Source of the DNA: Alteromonas sp. IB21
Lineage (GTDB): Bacteria > Pseudomonadota > Gammaproteobacteria > Enterobacterales > Alteromonadaceae
DNA length: 64,000 bases
NCBI RefSeq assembly: GCF_016405965.1
Contig: NZ_JAEFCD010000009.1
Coordinates: forward strand, 92,094 to 156,093
Reading direction: 5' to 3'
Shown: piece after piece, positions 30,517 to 38,914 of the stretch
Numbering within the stretch: the first letter of the stretch is position 1
How the letters are laid out: each line of letters starts with the position of its first letter
Position numbers and translations under genes: made by a program
The notes under the pieces: generated by a model
Told to the model about the DNA's origin: nothing
What the model saw: the letters and a program-made list of their open reading frames with translations, nothing else
Databases searched by the model: none

Positions 30517-31469
30517 TGAGTAATAAACCTCTCAACTGGAAGCCAAAGCCTTTTACCTTTTTTATATTCTTCTCACTTTTTGTGTGTATACAGTGTGTGG
30601 CTCTCATTGCACAATACTGGTCTCATCAATCTTCAATTCATCAAGCAGTCGATAAGGTAGAACGAAGAATAAGCTTGGATAGCGCCTTTCTTGACGTAGG
30701 AAACCGCACGCTAAATACCCCCGTAAATCAATTTGCAATCATTAGGTATCTAAAAAAACTCAACAAGGCGCTCAAAGAAGGTGGTTATCCAGTCCTTGTA
30801 AAGAGTATTCAGACTGTTGAGGACGATAAAGAAGACTTTACATCTTACAGTTCTGTTATTAATGCTAAATTCGAGAACGCAGAACAAACGATTACCGCAG
30901 AAATTCGAGCCGTTGGAACGCTAAGTGCGCTCTCTTTTAGCTGGACTGCACTACTGTCGTCACTACTATTGACCCCTATTTTCAGTGTTTCAAATAAGGT
31001 TAAAAAGAAACCGACGTCGCTAGAAGAAGTGATTCCTCCTTCACCGAAGCTGGTAATTAATCTTCAGGAAAAAACAATTTCAAATGGTATCGACGATAAG
31101 GTTGTTACCCTGCAAAACAAGCCACTTTGCTTTTACACTGCACTGGTTAAATATTGCATTGAACATCCCGGTGTACCACTCCCCCCGCACAAAGATGTGC
31201 CAAGTGAACTACTAGCCCTTGCAAATAAGAGTTTCGGTCGCTTAATTGAACTTGGCCACACAAAACGTAAACGCCCAGATTTCAACGCAAATCTTGACAA
31301 GACGTTAAGCGAAATTAGAGCAGCTCTAGACGAAGTATTCTCTTCATTCAGCGAAGAGAAAGAAACGTATTACCCACCGCGGGCTCAGGGCGAGGGTTCT
31401 CGGTCTAAACAACACTCTTACGCAATACCGTCTATCAAGCAAGAGGATATAACAATCATTGGTAACTAA
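30516..31469 (+). CDS. Two-helix membrane protein with C-terminal OmpR/ToxR-like winged-helix domain (putative transmembrane regulator)
   Basis: A 317-residue protein with a membrane helix at about 12-31, a periplasmic segment of about 100 residues and a second helix near 134-155. The cytosolic tail reads like an OmpR-type winged helix: a KLVINLQEKTIS strand pair, VVTLQNKPLCFYTALVKYCIEHPG like the Lt..E..LL..L..hpG pattern, and a closing LSEIRAALDEVF. The DNA-binding domain would thus be at the C-terminus, the reverse of ToxR and CadC. This is a pattern match by eye, not a database result. The gene is coupled to the preceding periplasmic sensor. Confidence 0.5.
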   Translation: MSNKPLNWKPKPFTFFIFFSLFVCIQCVALIAQYWSHQSSIHQAVDKVERRISLDSAFLDVGNRTLNTPVNQFAIIRYLKKLNKALKEGGYPVLVKSIQTVEDDKEDFTSYSSVINAKFENAEQTITAEIRAVGTLSALSFSWTALLSSLLLTPIFSVSNKVKKKPTSLEEVIPPSPKLVINLQEKTISNGIDDKVVTLQNKPLCFYTALVKYCIEHPGVPLPPHKDVPSELLALANKSFGRLIELGHTKRKRPDFNANLDKTLSEIRAALDEVFSSFSEEKETYYPPRAQGEGSRSKQHSYAIPSIKQEDITIIGN

Positions 31470-31657
31470 CTAAAAACTGACCACTTGGAGAGCTTTTTGT
31501 CATTTTTTGCTAATTAAGTAAACAGCCTGCAATGCCTTGAAAATACAATAAAGTTCTAGCAAAGACCGATCCAAAAACAGATAACTTGTGAATATATCAT
31601 TGATTCGCGAGGCCTAAACGCGTATCTTTGCACCAACAAAACCAGCTTTATAGTACT

Positions 31658-32281
31658 ATGCAATCGCCACTTATTATTGCCATTTCTGGGGCTTCAGGCT
31701 CTGGGAAGTCTCTTTTTACAAAAAATTTGTTCAACGGCTTCAGTGCTCAGGGTCGTCCTGTTCAAGTGCTGCGTGAAGATCATTATTATCGTGCGCAAGA
31801 CCATCTCCCGATGGAACAGCGCGAGAAAAATAATTACGATCACCCTAATGCCTTTGAACACGAACTACTAAAAGCACATCTGCAAGCTTTGCGCGAAGGT
31901 CAGCCGATTGATTATCCGCACTACTGCTATAAAACGCATACTCGATTACCTGAAACAGAACGCCTTAATCCGGCTCCTGTTATCATTCTCGAGGGTATTA
32001 TGTTGTTGGCTCGAACAGATTTGCTCCCTCTTTATGACGTTAAGATTTTTATTGATACGCCTCTAGATATTTGTCTGATGCGCAGGATGATGCGTGACCT
32101 TAAAGAACGTGGTCGCAGTATCGAATCTGTTGCTAAACAGTACGAAGAGACTGTAAAGCCTATGTATCATCAATTTATCGAACCAAGCCGCTTCACTGCC
32201 GACGTAGTAGTGACGCAAGGTGGCAAAAACCAAATTGCATTAGATGTGATCAAATCACACATTCAGCAAGCGCTTCTTTAA
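31658..32281 (+). CDS. udk: Uridine kinase (uridine/cytidine)
   Basis: A 207-residue kinase that phosphorylates uridine or cytidine to UMP or CMP in pyrimidine salvage. The Walker A GASGSGKS is at 11-18; REDHYYRAQD (about 40-49), NNYDHPNAFE and the RMMRDLKERGRS lid segment are typical of the family. I chose ATG at 31658; a TTG ten codons earlier is possible, and neither has a strong ribosome binding site. The nucleoside transporter follows 12 bases later in the same operon. Confidence 0.88.
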   Translation: MQSPLIIAISGASGSGKSLFTKNLFNGFSAQGRPVQVLREDHYYRAQDHLPMEQREKNNYDHPNAFEHELLKAHLQALREGQPIDYPHYCYKTHTRLPETERLNPAPVIILEGIMLLARTDLLPLYDVKIFIDTPLDICLMRRMMRDLKERGRSIESVAKQYEETVKPMYHQFIEPSRFTADVVVTQGGKNQIALDVIKSHIQQALL

Positions 32282-32293
32282 GGGAACATTTCT

Positions 32294-33505
32294 ATGGTAA
32301 GTTTACTGGGCATTGCAGTCCTTCTGGGTATTGCTTTTGCGTTATCATCAGCGAAACGCAGTATAAATTTGCGCACCGTAGGTGGCGCATTTGCTATTCA
32401 AGCATCCGTTGGCGCATTTGTCCTGTATTCTGAACCTGGAAAAGAGGTTCTGTTAGCTTCAACAGAGTTTGTTGCCAATATTATTGCTTATAGCCAAGAT
32501 GGAATTAACTTTTTGTTTGGCCCTATTGGCGACAAATCTATAGCCTTTATATTTGCGTTCAATGTACTTCCGGTTATCGTATTTTTCTCCTCATTGATTG
32601 CGGTTCTTTATCATTTAAAAGTGATGAATATCGTTATAAAGATCATCGGGGGTGCGCTACAAAAGCTATTGGGAACAAGCAAATCGGAATCAATGTCTTC
32701 GGCCGCTAACATCTTTGTTGGGCAAACTGAAGCACCATTAGTCGTGCGTCCTTTTATCCCAAATATGACTACATCTGAGCTATTTGCAGTTATGGTGGGT
32801 GGATTGGCTTCTATTGCGGGCTCGGTAATGGCCGGATATGCTGGTATGGGTGTGGAGTTAAAATACCTACTTGCAGCAAGCTTTATGGCTGCTCCTGGAG
32901 GGTTGCTTATGGCAAAAATAATATTGCCAGAGACAAACACTGCCAGTATAGAATCTAAAAATGTGGAAGCGGAAGATACCGCTTACGCTAATGTGTTTGA
33001 CGCTGCCGCCAGTGGCGCATCGTCAGGCATGCAGCTTGCGCTAAACGTGGGCGCAATGCTACTCGCTTTCATTGCACTTATAGCAATGCTCAACGGCCTT
33101 ATAGGCTGGAGTGCAGGACTATTTGGCTATGAAAACGTAACGTTTGAAGGGATCCTGGGTTATGTACTTCAACCTCTTGCATGGGCAATCGGCGTCCCAT
33201 GGGAAGAAGCACAACTTGCAGGCAGCTTTATTGGTCAGAAAATGGTGGTGAACGAATTCGTTGCCTACCTTAACTTCTTGGAAAACCAAGCACAGCTATC
33301 TGAAGCGTCTCAGGCCATTATCACCTTTGCTCTTTGTGGTTTTGCAAACTTCTCTTCTATCGCAATCTTGATGGGTGGAATTGGTGTAATGGCACCAACA
33401 CGCAGAAATGAAATTGCGCGATTAGGATTAAAAGCAGTTATCGCAGCTACGCTATCTAATTTAATGAGTGCCGCATTGGCAGGCTTTTTCCTCTCTCTGG
33501 GTTAA
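32294..33505 (+). CDS. nupC: Concentrative nucleoside transporter, NupC family
   Basis: A 403-residue membrane protein of the CNT family, which brings nucleosides in with sodium or protons. The family signatures are present: [12 protein letters not shown] near residue 145 and NEFVAYL near 320, each in a re-entrant substrate-binding hairpin, and a C-terminal [16 protein letters not shown]. The adjacent udk suggests that imported uridine or cytidine is trapped by phosphorylation. Confidence 0.92.
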   Translation: MVSLLGIAVLLGIAFALSSAKRSINLRTVGGAFAIQASVGAFVLYSEPGKEVLLASTEFVANIIAYSQDGINFLFGPIGDKSIAFIFAFNVLPVIVFFSSLIAVLYHLKVMNIVIKIIGGALQKLLGTSKSESMSSAANIFVGQTEAPLVVRPFIPNMTTSELFAVMVGGLASIAGSVMAGYAGMGVELKYLLAASFMAAPGGLLMAKIILPETNTASIESKNVEAEDTAYANVFDAAASGASSGMQLALNVGAMLLAFIALIAMLNGLIGWSAGLFGYENVTFEGILGYVLQPLAWAIGVPWEEAQLAGSFIGQKMVVNEFVAYLNFLENQAQLSEASQAIITFALCGFANFSSIAILMGGIGVMAPTRRNEIARLGLKAVIAATLSNLMSAALAGFFLSLG

Positions 33506-33516
33506 AGATCATTAAA

Positions 33517-33556
33517 TTAGACCAGATGGTCAAGAAAAAACTAGACTAACTAGTCA
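33517..33556. promoter_or_regulatory. Tandem palindromic operator candidates upstream of the oxygenase gene
   Basis: TTAGACCAGATGGTCAAG (33517-33534) closely matches the palindrome before the TonB receptor and shares its GGTCAAGAAAAAA flank. A second, weaker related site CTAGACTAACTAGTCAG (33541-33557) has its centre 24 bp further on. Both lie 118-158 bases before the oxygenase start. Confidence 0.6.
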
Positions 33557-33674
33557 GGTTTCTGTAAATTACGCGCCAATTCATCGCGGGGTTGATTTAT
33601 GTCAATTTCTGCGACTTTTTTCTGTAGCCCGTCTACCTTTATAATGCCGCAGTCAAAATATACGGGATAAAGTT

Positions 33675-34514
33675 ATGCAATTAGTTGCTGTTGATTACCA
33701 AGCGGAAAACGCACAAGAAGAATTCGTGAAGTCACTTCGCGAGACGGGGTTCGGTGTTTTAAAAAATCACCCTATCCAACAGTCATTAGTTCAAGGTATT
33801 TACGACAATTGGCAGGGCTTCTTCGACAGTGAAGAGAAGAATGATTACCTGTACAACAAAGGTAAACAAGACGGATTTTTCCCTCAGAGCGTATCTGAGG
33901 TAGCTAAAGGCTTTACGAAAAAAGATATTAAAGAGTATTACCACTTCTATCCATGGGGTCAGTGCCCTGAAGCACTACGTCCTCAAATTTCTCAATATTA
34001 TGAGGAAGCAAACACGCTAGCGAAAGAGCTGTTGGGTTGGATAGAAAAGCATTCTCCTTCAGAGGTGAGTGATAAGTACAGTCAACCGCTAGGCGAAATG
34101 ATCAAAGATTCTGATCAAACCTTGCTACGTATACTGCACTACCCACCACTGAAAGGTGATGAAGAAGTAGACGCAATTCGCGCCGCTGCGCATGAAGATA
34201 TTAACTTGATTACTATCTTACCTGCGGCTAACGAGCCAGGATTGCAAGTACAAGCTAAAGACGGTAGTTGGATTGACGTTCCTTGTGATTTCGGGAACTT
34301 AATTGTGAATATTGGCGACATGCTTCAAGAAGCATCAGGCGAATATTTCCCATCAACTACCCATAGGGTTGTAAACCCAGATGGTGCAGATATGACGAAA
34401 TCTCGTATCTCGTTGCCACTGTTTTTACACCCAAGACCGGATGTTGTTCTTTCAGAACGTCATACTGCAGGGTCATACCTGCAAGAGCGCCTTCGTGAGC
34501 TGGGCGTTATATAA
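33675..34514 (+). CDS. 2-oxoglutarate/Fe(II)-type oxygenase, isopenicillin N synthase-like family
   Basis: A 279-residue non-haem iron oxygenase. The iron triad is His173 and Asp175 in AAHEDINLIT and His230 in STTHRVVNP; the 2-oxoglutarate-binding RxS is Arg244-Ser246 in SRISLPLF. The N-terminal DIOX_N-like part (TGFGVLKNHPI) is present. The substrate is unknown. It follows the nucleoside transporter in the same direction but has its own upstream region with palindromes, and ends in a strong terminator. A role in nucleoside or base metabolism is only suggested by position. Confidence 0.82.
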   Translation: MQLVAVDYQAENAQEEFVKSLRETGFGVLKNHPIQQSLVQGIYDNWQGFFDSEEKNDYLYNKGKQDGFFPQSVSEVAKGFTKKDIKEYYHFYPWGQCPEALRPQISQYYEEANTLAKELLGWIEKHSPSEVSDKYSQPLGEMIKDSDQTLLRILHYPPLKGDEEVDAIRAAAHEDINLITILPAANEPGLQVQAKDGSWIDVPCDFGNLIVNIGDMLQEASGEYFPSTTHRVVNPDGADMTKSRISLPLFLHPRPDVVLSERHTAGSYLQERLRELGVI

Positions 34515-34544
34515 ATTAAGTTCCTTTTGTAGTGTTATTCTTTT

Positions 34545-34572
34545 GCCGCAGCTAGTCTGCGGCTTTTTTTTA
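34545..34572 (+). terminator. Intrinsic terminator of the oxygenase gene
   Basis: GCCGCAG and CTGCGGC pair around CTAGT and are followed by a run of eight T, about 30 bases past the stop codon. Its last bases overlap the end of the convergent lipoprotein gene. Confidence 0.88.
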
Positions 34573-35727
34573 CCTACTAGCTATCGCTGCAAGCTTTGAA
34601 GTATAGCGTTGCCTATCCTGCTCGTTGGGTGAATGCTTAACGGCCTGCTGTAAATAACGCTGGGCTTCACTCACATCCCCTAACTCATGATGTGCTTTCG
34701 CCATGCCAAAGAATAACTCATGACGGCTTTTATCGAGCCTTAGCCCTTTTTCGTAGTGGCTAATTGCTATCTCGATATCACCAGAATCGAATGCTTGTTC
34801 TCCCAAGATATAATGGTAAAAAGGATTGGTTTGGCGCTTTGTTTCTACCATTTGCGTAATGCGGGAAGCTTCAACGTCTCTGTCTTGATAAATATAAAGA
34901 ATAGATAAATTTTCCCACGCTGTTAGGTTATCGTCATTAAGCGACAGCGCATGTTTATAGGCTATTTCTGCTTGTTCGTATTCATCGACCATGCGATACA
35001 ACACGCCCAAGTTAACCCAGCTTTGCTGTAACTCTGGCGATAGCTTCGCCGCTGCGCGAAAATAACTGTAGGCTCGGGTGTAACTATTGGCCACCAGAGC
35101 GTCCGCTCCCTTATTGTTGTAGTACATTGATATCACTTTGTTAAGAGATACGGCGTTACGCGGAAAATAATTTCGTAACATCTGAGGGTCGAAATCGACA
35201 TCAGCCCAAGCGCCGCCAAGGGATGCAACTACACTATCGTTAGGCACTGATACTCGCAAATTAATATGGCCGTTGAGCAGGCTATATCCGTCTCGACGCG
35301 TCCAGTATTCGGGGATATCTACCTCGTAGAATGTCGCATTGAGACCCACATGCTCAGCAAGAGCGTAAGTCATAATTGACAATGAAAGGCAATTTGCCGC
35401 GCGGTTGTGGAAAGTAGTATTCGCAGTAGTGTTTGCGCTGTTGCGATAAAGCATACCCTGATCAGCATGATCGAATATTGCCTTAACCAAGCCTTTCACA
35501 TTCTTTTGTAAGATGCTCTTCTCATACACTGCTTTTTCCGCAAAGCGCTTTGCGTCTTCATCTAAGAAAAAAATCTCTTCAGGGGTTTCAATGGAAAACA
35601 AGCTGTATGTAGGGAACAGACTGTCATTAAGTAAGGTGGGCGCAGCGTCAGTCGTTTCTGTTTCAGTAGACTTACACGCCCCTATTATAAGACAAAGCAT
35701 TAATAAGGCAGTTACTCGAGCATTCAT
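34570..35727 (-). CDS. Lipoprotein with transglutaminase-like and TPR domains
   Basis: A 385-residue protein. The ATG at 35727 has AAGGTG 7 bases upstream and starts a lipoprotein signal peptide with lipobox IGAC (Cys at about 18). The first half has a transglutaminase-like Cys segment, RAANCLSLSIMTYALAE, and a downstream GHINLRV that fits the His of that fold. From about residue 205 onward it has four to five TPR units (for example AWENLSILYIYQDRDVEAS and GDIEIAISHYEKGL). It is probably a membrane-anchored scaffold; whether the papain-like site is active is not clear. Confidence 0.78.
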   Translation of the reverse strand: MNARVTALLMLCLIIGACKSTETETTDAAPTLLNDSLFPTYSLFSIETPEEIFFLDEDAKRFAEKAVYEKSILQKNVKGLVKAIFDHADQGMLYRNSANTTANTTFHNRAANCLSLSIMTYALAEHVGLNATFYEVDIPEYWTRRDGYSLLNGHINLRVSVPNDSVVASLGGAWADVDFDPQMLRNYFPRNAVSLNKVISMYYNNKGADALVANSYTRAYSYFRAAAKLSPELQQSWVNLGVLYRMVDEYEQAEIAYKHALSLNDDNLTAWENLSILYIYQDRDVEASRITQMVETKRQTNPFYHYILGEQAFDSGDIEIAISHYEKGLRLDKSRHELFFGMAKAHHELGDVSEAQRYLQQAVKHSPNEQDRQRYTSKLAAIASR

Positions 35728-36011
35728 TACAGGCACCTTTTTTGTGTACTCGATGCCATAAGTATAGCTCACCATCTGATTTTTACATTTTATTTACATC
35801 CTGACTTTTATATATTCGGCGCAAATCTTCATCTCGTGCTTTCCGAGGCGAAACAAGCCTTTTATAAGATTACGGAAAGTTAATTATCAATTATTACCTT
35901 TCTACCGTAACCATTGACAGTTCAGTAACGCTCGCTAGCTGAATGAAGTGGCAAGTAACTAGAGAGCACATAATTTAGTGTTAAATTTTGTAATCATGTA
36001 TAGGAAATAGT

Positions 36012-36518
36012 ATGAAAAAGTTAATTAGTGCGTTTGTCGTTATTCTTTTTAGTGCTTCAGTATTCGCTGGGCATCACAAAGATACTGAAAATATGGACAT
36101 CGTAGATACCGCAGCTGGTAACAAAATGTTCTCAACCCTTGTCACCGCGGTAAAGGCAGCTGATTTAGTGTCGACGTTAAAAGGTGACGGCCCTTTCACA
36201 GTTTTTGCTCCTACTGATGAAGCATTTGCGGCCCTACCAGCTGGTACCGTTGAAATGTTGTTGAAGCCAGAAAACAAGCAAACGCTTGTTCAAATTCTCA
36301 CTTACCACGTTGTAGCAGGTAAAGTGACGGCAGAAGACGTATCAACGCTTTCTAATGCAACAACGGTAGAAGGTAGTCAAGTAGACATCTCTGCGAAGAT
36401 GGGCGACGTTATGATCAACAATGCGAAGGTAATTAAAGCGGATATCATGACAAGCAATGGCGTAATTCACGTGATTGATACTGTATTGTTGCCTGCTGAA
36501 GTAGCGGCTGCATTATAA
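36012..36518 (+). CDS. Secreted fasciclin (FAS1) domain protein
   Basis: A 168-residue protein: signal peptide ending at VFA/GHHK (about 19), then one FAS1 domain. The two conserved stretches are visible: [17 protein letters not shown] (H1) and [11 protein letters not shown] (H2), with YHVV between them. FAS1 domains mediate adhesion at the cell surface. A single gene with a near-perfect terminator. Confidence 0.92.
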   Translation: MKKLISAFVVILFSASVFAGHHKDTENMDIVDTAAGNKMFSTLVTAVKAADLVSTLKGDGPFTVFAPTDEAFAALPAGTVEMLLKPENKQTLVQILTYHVVAGKVTAEDVSTLSNATTVEGSQVDISAKMGDVMINNAKVIKADIMTSNGVIHVIDTVLLPAEVAAAL

Positions 36519-36542
36519 TACAAAGAAATTAAAAAAGACTCT

Positions 36543-36576
36543 GAAGCACTGATACGTCAGTGCTTCCGTTTTTTTA
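36543..36576 (+). terminator. Intrinsic terminator of the fasciclin gene
   Basis: GAAGCACTGA and TCAGTGCTTC make a perfect 10-bp stem with a TACG loop, followed by a run of seven T. Confidence 0.9.
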
Positions 36577-36669
36577 AACGCTCGATCCAATCCTTTATAC
36601 TTCTCGTACAAATTCACTTACTAGATGCTAAACAAATTAAACGTTACAAAAGTCTGAAAAGGAGTTCTT

Positions 36670-37089
36670 ATGTTTTCGGTATATACCTATAGCATTGCTG
36701 GTTTACTGGTTATTTGTTTGACCGTTTTTGTACAGAATATCGTGGCTGCGATTGCACATCGAAAACAGTCAACCTACATCCCGGGTAAAGTAAGCGAAGA
36801 GCTAAGTCACGACAGTTTTGTTTTTAGAAGTCACAGAACGTTTCATAATTCGTTAGAAAACGTGCATCAATTTACACTTCCCGCGCTGTTTTGTATTTTT
36901 TTAGGTGCGCCGACCAACATCTTGGCATCGCTCATTTGGTTGTATGCACTGTGCAGAATTATCCACATGGCCCTTTACTATGCTATTGCGACTGAAAAGA
37001 ATCCTAGCCCGAGAAGCTATTTCTACATGATTGGTATGCTCTGCAACCTTGCCGTTTTCATTCTCGCCTTCTTCCAAGTGTTTACTTAA
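36670..37089 (+). CDS. MAPEG family membrane protein
   Basis: A 139-residue protein with four predicted membrane helices. The RTFHNSLENVHQFTLPALF segment between helices one and two holds the Asn/Glu pattern (HN..EN) of the MAPEG family, whose eukaryotic members use glutathione. The bacterial function is not known. GGAG lies 6 bases before ATG. Confidence 0.8.
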   Translation: MFSVYTYSIAGLLVICLTVFVQNIVAAIAHRKQSTYIPGKVSEELSHDSFVFRSHRTFHNSLENVHQFTLPALFCIFLGAPTNILASLIWLYALCRIIHMALYYAIATEKNPSPRSYFYMIGMLCNLAVFILAFFQVFT

Positions 37090-37207
37090 AATCATTTCGA
37101 TAGACCAGAAGTAAATGTTGTTATATTCAACTTATGTTTAATCCACTTTTGAAGCTTACAGGAGTAATGTGTGGGGTAGATGGTTCCTCCCGCAGATAGG
37201 ACTGAGT

Positions 37208-38149
37208 GTGTATAATAAACAGGTCGGCGAACGCACTTTAGATGATTGCACTGTGTTAATTGTCGACGACCAAGCGAGCAGCAGACTGGTGCTAGTAACG
37301 CTACTCGAAGATATGGTTTCTTGCGTTTCTGTAGCCTCAGGACAAGATGCGATCGATTATTGTAAATTTCGCACACCAGACTTAATTTTAATGGACGTAT
37401 CTATGCCTGAACTAGATGGGCATGAGACAACGCTATTGTTAAGAAAAAAACCTTCCCTTGCTAACATTCCTATTATTTTTGTCACCTCTTCTAGCTCTGA
37501 TGAAGAAGAAAATAAATGCTGGGATTCTGGATGTGTCGATTTCGTTTTAAAGCCAGTAAACGCATGCACCTTGCGCAATCGGGTAAAGTCACACCTAAAC
37601 CACAAGTTAAGATATGATTTACTTGAAAAGCTTATCTACATTGACAAACTCACCGGCGCCTACAACCGACACTATCTAGATGACTATCTTCCGCGTTTAG
37701 TAAAAGATGGGCTCCGCAATGTTTGTCCTCTTGCCTTAGTCATATTCGATGTGGATTATTTCAAGTTATACAATGATATGTATGGGCACTTAGACGGAGA
37801 TAGCTGTCTATGGAAGGTAAGCAAAACCATCAATGAAGCGCTGCTACGACCCATGGATAAGTTGGTAAGGATCGGGGGAGAAGAGTTTTTGGTAATATTG
37901 CCTAACACTGACTTAGAAGGTGCTAGGTTGGTGACAGAGCGCTTACTCACCACTGTCTACGATCTCAACCTACCTCACGCAGCCTCTGAATACGAACGCG
38001 TTACACTGAGTGCAGGGTTAGCGATTAAACATGCAGACGATAATAAAACCGTCGATTACGTTATGTTGGAAGCAGATAAAAATTTGTATTTGGCAAAAAC
38101 AGGGGGACGAAACCGATTGAAGATGCCCTCTTTAACAAAAAGCTCGTAA
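37208..38149 (+). CDS. Response regulator with receiver and GGDEF (diguanylate cyclase) domains
   Basis: About 313 residues. A receiver domain (VLIVDDQ at the start, phospho-acceptor Asp in LILMDVSMPELDG, Lys in LKPV) is followed by a GGDEF domain with an intact active site RIGGEEF. The product-inhibition I-site RPMD lies exactly five residues before it. This should be an active, feedback-inhibited c-di-GMP synthase. I take GTG at 37208 (AGGA 6 bases upstream); a GTG at 37169 with AGGAG 4 bases upstream would add 13 residues. No partner kinase is adjacent. Confidence 0.88.
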   Translation: MYNKQVGERTLDDCTVLIVDDQASSRLVLVTLLEDMVSCVSVASGQDAIDYCKFRTPDLILMDVSMPELDGHETTLLLRKKPSLANIPIIFVTSSSSDEEENKCWDSGCVDFVLKPVNACTLRNRVKSHLNHKLRYDLLEKLIYIDKLTGAYNRHYLDDYLPRLVKDGLRNVCPLALVIFDVDYFKLYNDMYGHLDGDSCLWKVSKTINEALLRPMDKLVRIGGEEFLVILPNTDLEGARLVTERLLTTVYDLNLPHAASEYERVTLSAGLAIKHADDNKTVDYVMLEADKNLYLAKTGGRNRLKMPSLTKSS

Positions 38150-38228
38150 GTGTTTTGCTCATCTCGGATGCATTAATTAACATTGATAGACACCACACGT
38201 TGCTAAACCGGTCCGCGATAAACGGGCC

Positions 38229-38909
38229 CTAGCCTAGCTGATAGCTTCCCACTGCTTTTGTATGTAAAAGCGTTTCTAACGTATCTTCCTGAGTAATGCC
38301 TAATTCATTCAATTGTGCAAAAAACAACTGCAAGGTGGCGAGGGCATCGTCCAGTGCATTATGAGCGGGAAATGCGGGTAAATCTAAACGCTGTCGGCAT
38401 ACGGTAAGTGTTGCGCTATTATTTGGTAGCACCTGATGTTGTTTGTTTAATTGGTACAATGCTAATTGCAGGGTGTCGATATAAGTGATCTCGATTTGAG
38501 GAAGTTGGCATTGCTTGAACGCAGAGTTTAGCGCCATAAGATCGAGTCTGGCGTTGTGAAAAAGTAAAATATTATCCTTAAATAACGAAGATACGGCAGC
38601 TAGCCCTTCTGCTATGTCTTCACCCTCTGACAGAATATCTTGCGTTAACCCATGAATGACTGGGCTTTGCCCCAAGTCCCCGTTTGTTTTAATAATATGA
38701 TAGCCGCTAGAAGCAAGGGAAATGTGCCCTGCTCTACCCGCCACATAGCCAATTGATGTAATATGTGAACTGGCTGCCTCTAACGAAGTAAGCTCTAAAT
38801 CTAGCGCTGCAAACGTGGTATCGCGGATATGTCTATCGCGTAGATAATACCTAAACTTATTTCTCTTAAAAATCGCCGACGTACAAGCGTGTATTAATTG
38901 CTTTATCAT
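38229..38909 (-). CDS. DnaQ-like 3'-5' exonuclease (DEDDh)
   Basis: A 226-residue exonuclease of the DNA polymerase III epsilon type. The DEDDh residues are all present: Asp and Glu in DLELTS (about 37-42), Asp in HNARLDL, and His and Asp in AHNALDDA. It starts 5 bases after the cNMP/CBS protein ends and so belongs to the acetate symporter neighbourhood; this exonuclease, CBS protein, symporter and DUF4212 order is conserved in many gammaproteobacteria. Its job in that set is not known. Confidence 0.85.
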   Translation of the reverse strand: MIKQLIHACTSAIFKRNKFRYYLRDRHIRDTTFAALDLELTSLEAASSHITSIGYVAGRAGHISLASSGYHIIKTNGDLGQSPVIHGLTQDILSEGEDIAEGLAAVSSLFKDNILLFHNARLDLMALNSAFKQCQLPQIEITYIDTLQLALYQLNKQHQVLPNNSATLTVCRQRLDLPAFPAHNALDDALATLQLFFAQLNELGITQEDTLETLLHTKAVGSYQLG

Positions 38910-38914
38910 AGCGA

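Noticed and set aside
31476..31493. Possible third copy of the 18-bp palindrome upstream of udk
   Set aside because: Only about 11 of 18 positions agree and the right arm is lost, so it could be chance.
37167..37199. Ten-codon ATG frame just before the GGDEF regulator, behind an AGGAG site
   Set aside because: It overlaps both candidate starts of the regulator, has no family match and is too short to judge; the site more likely serves the GTG at 37169.
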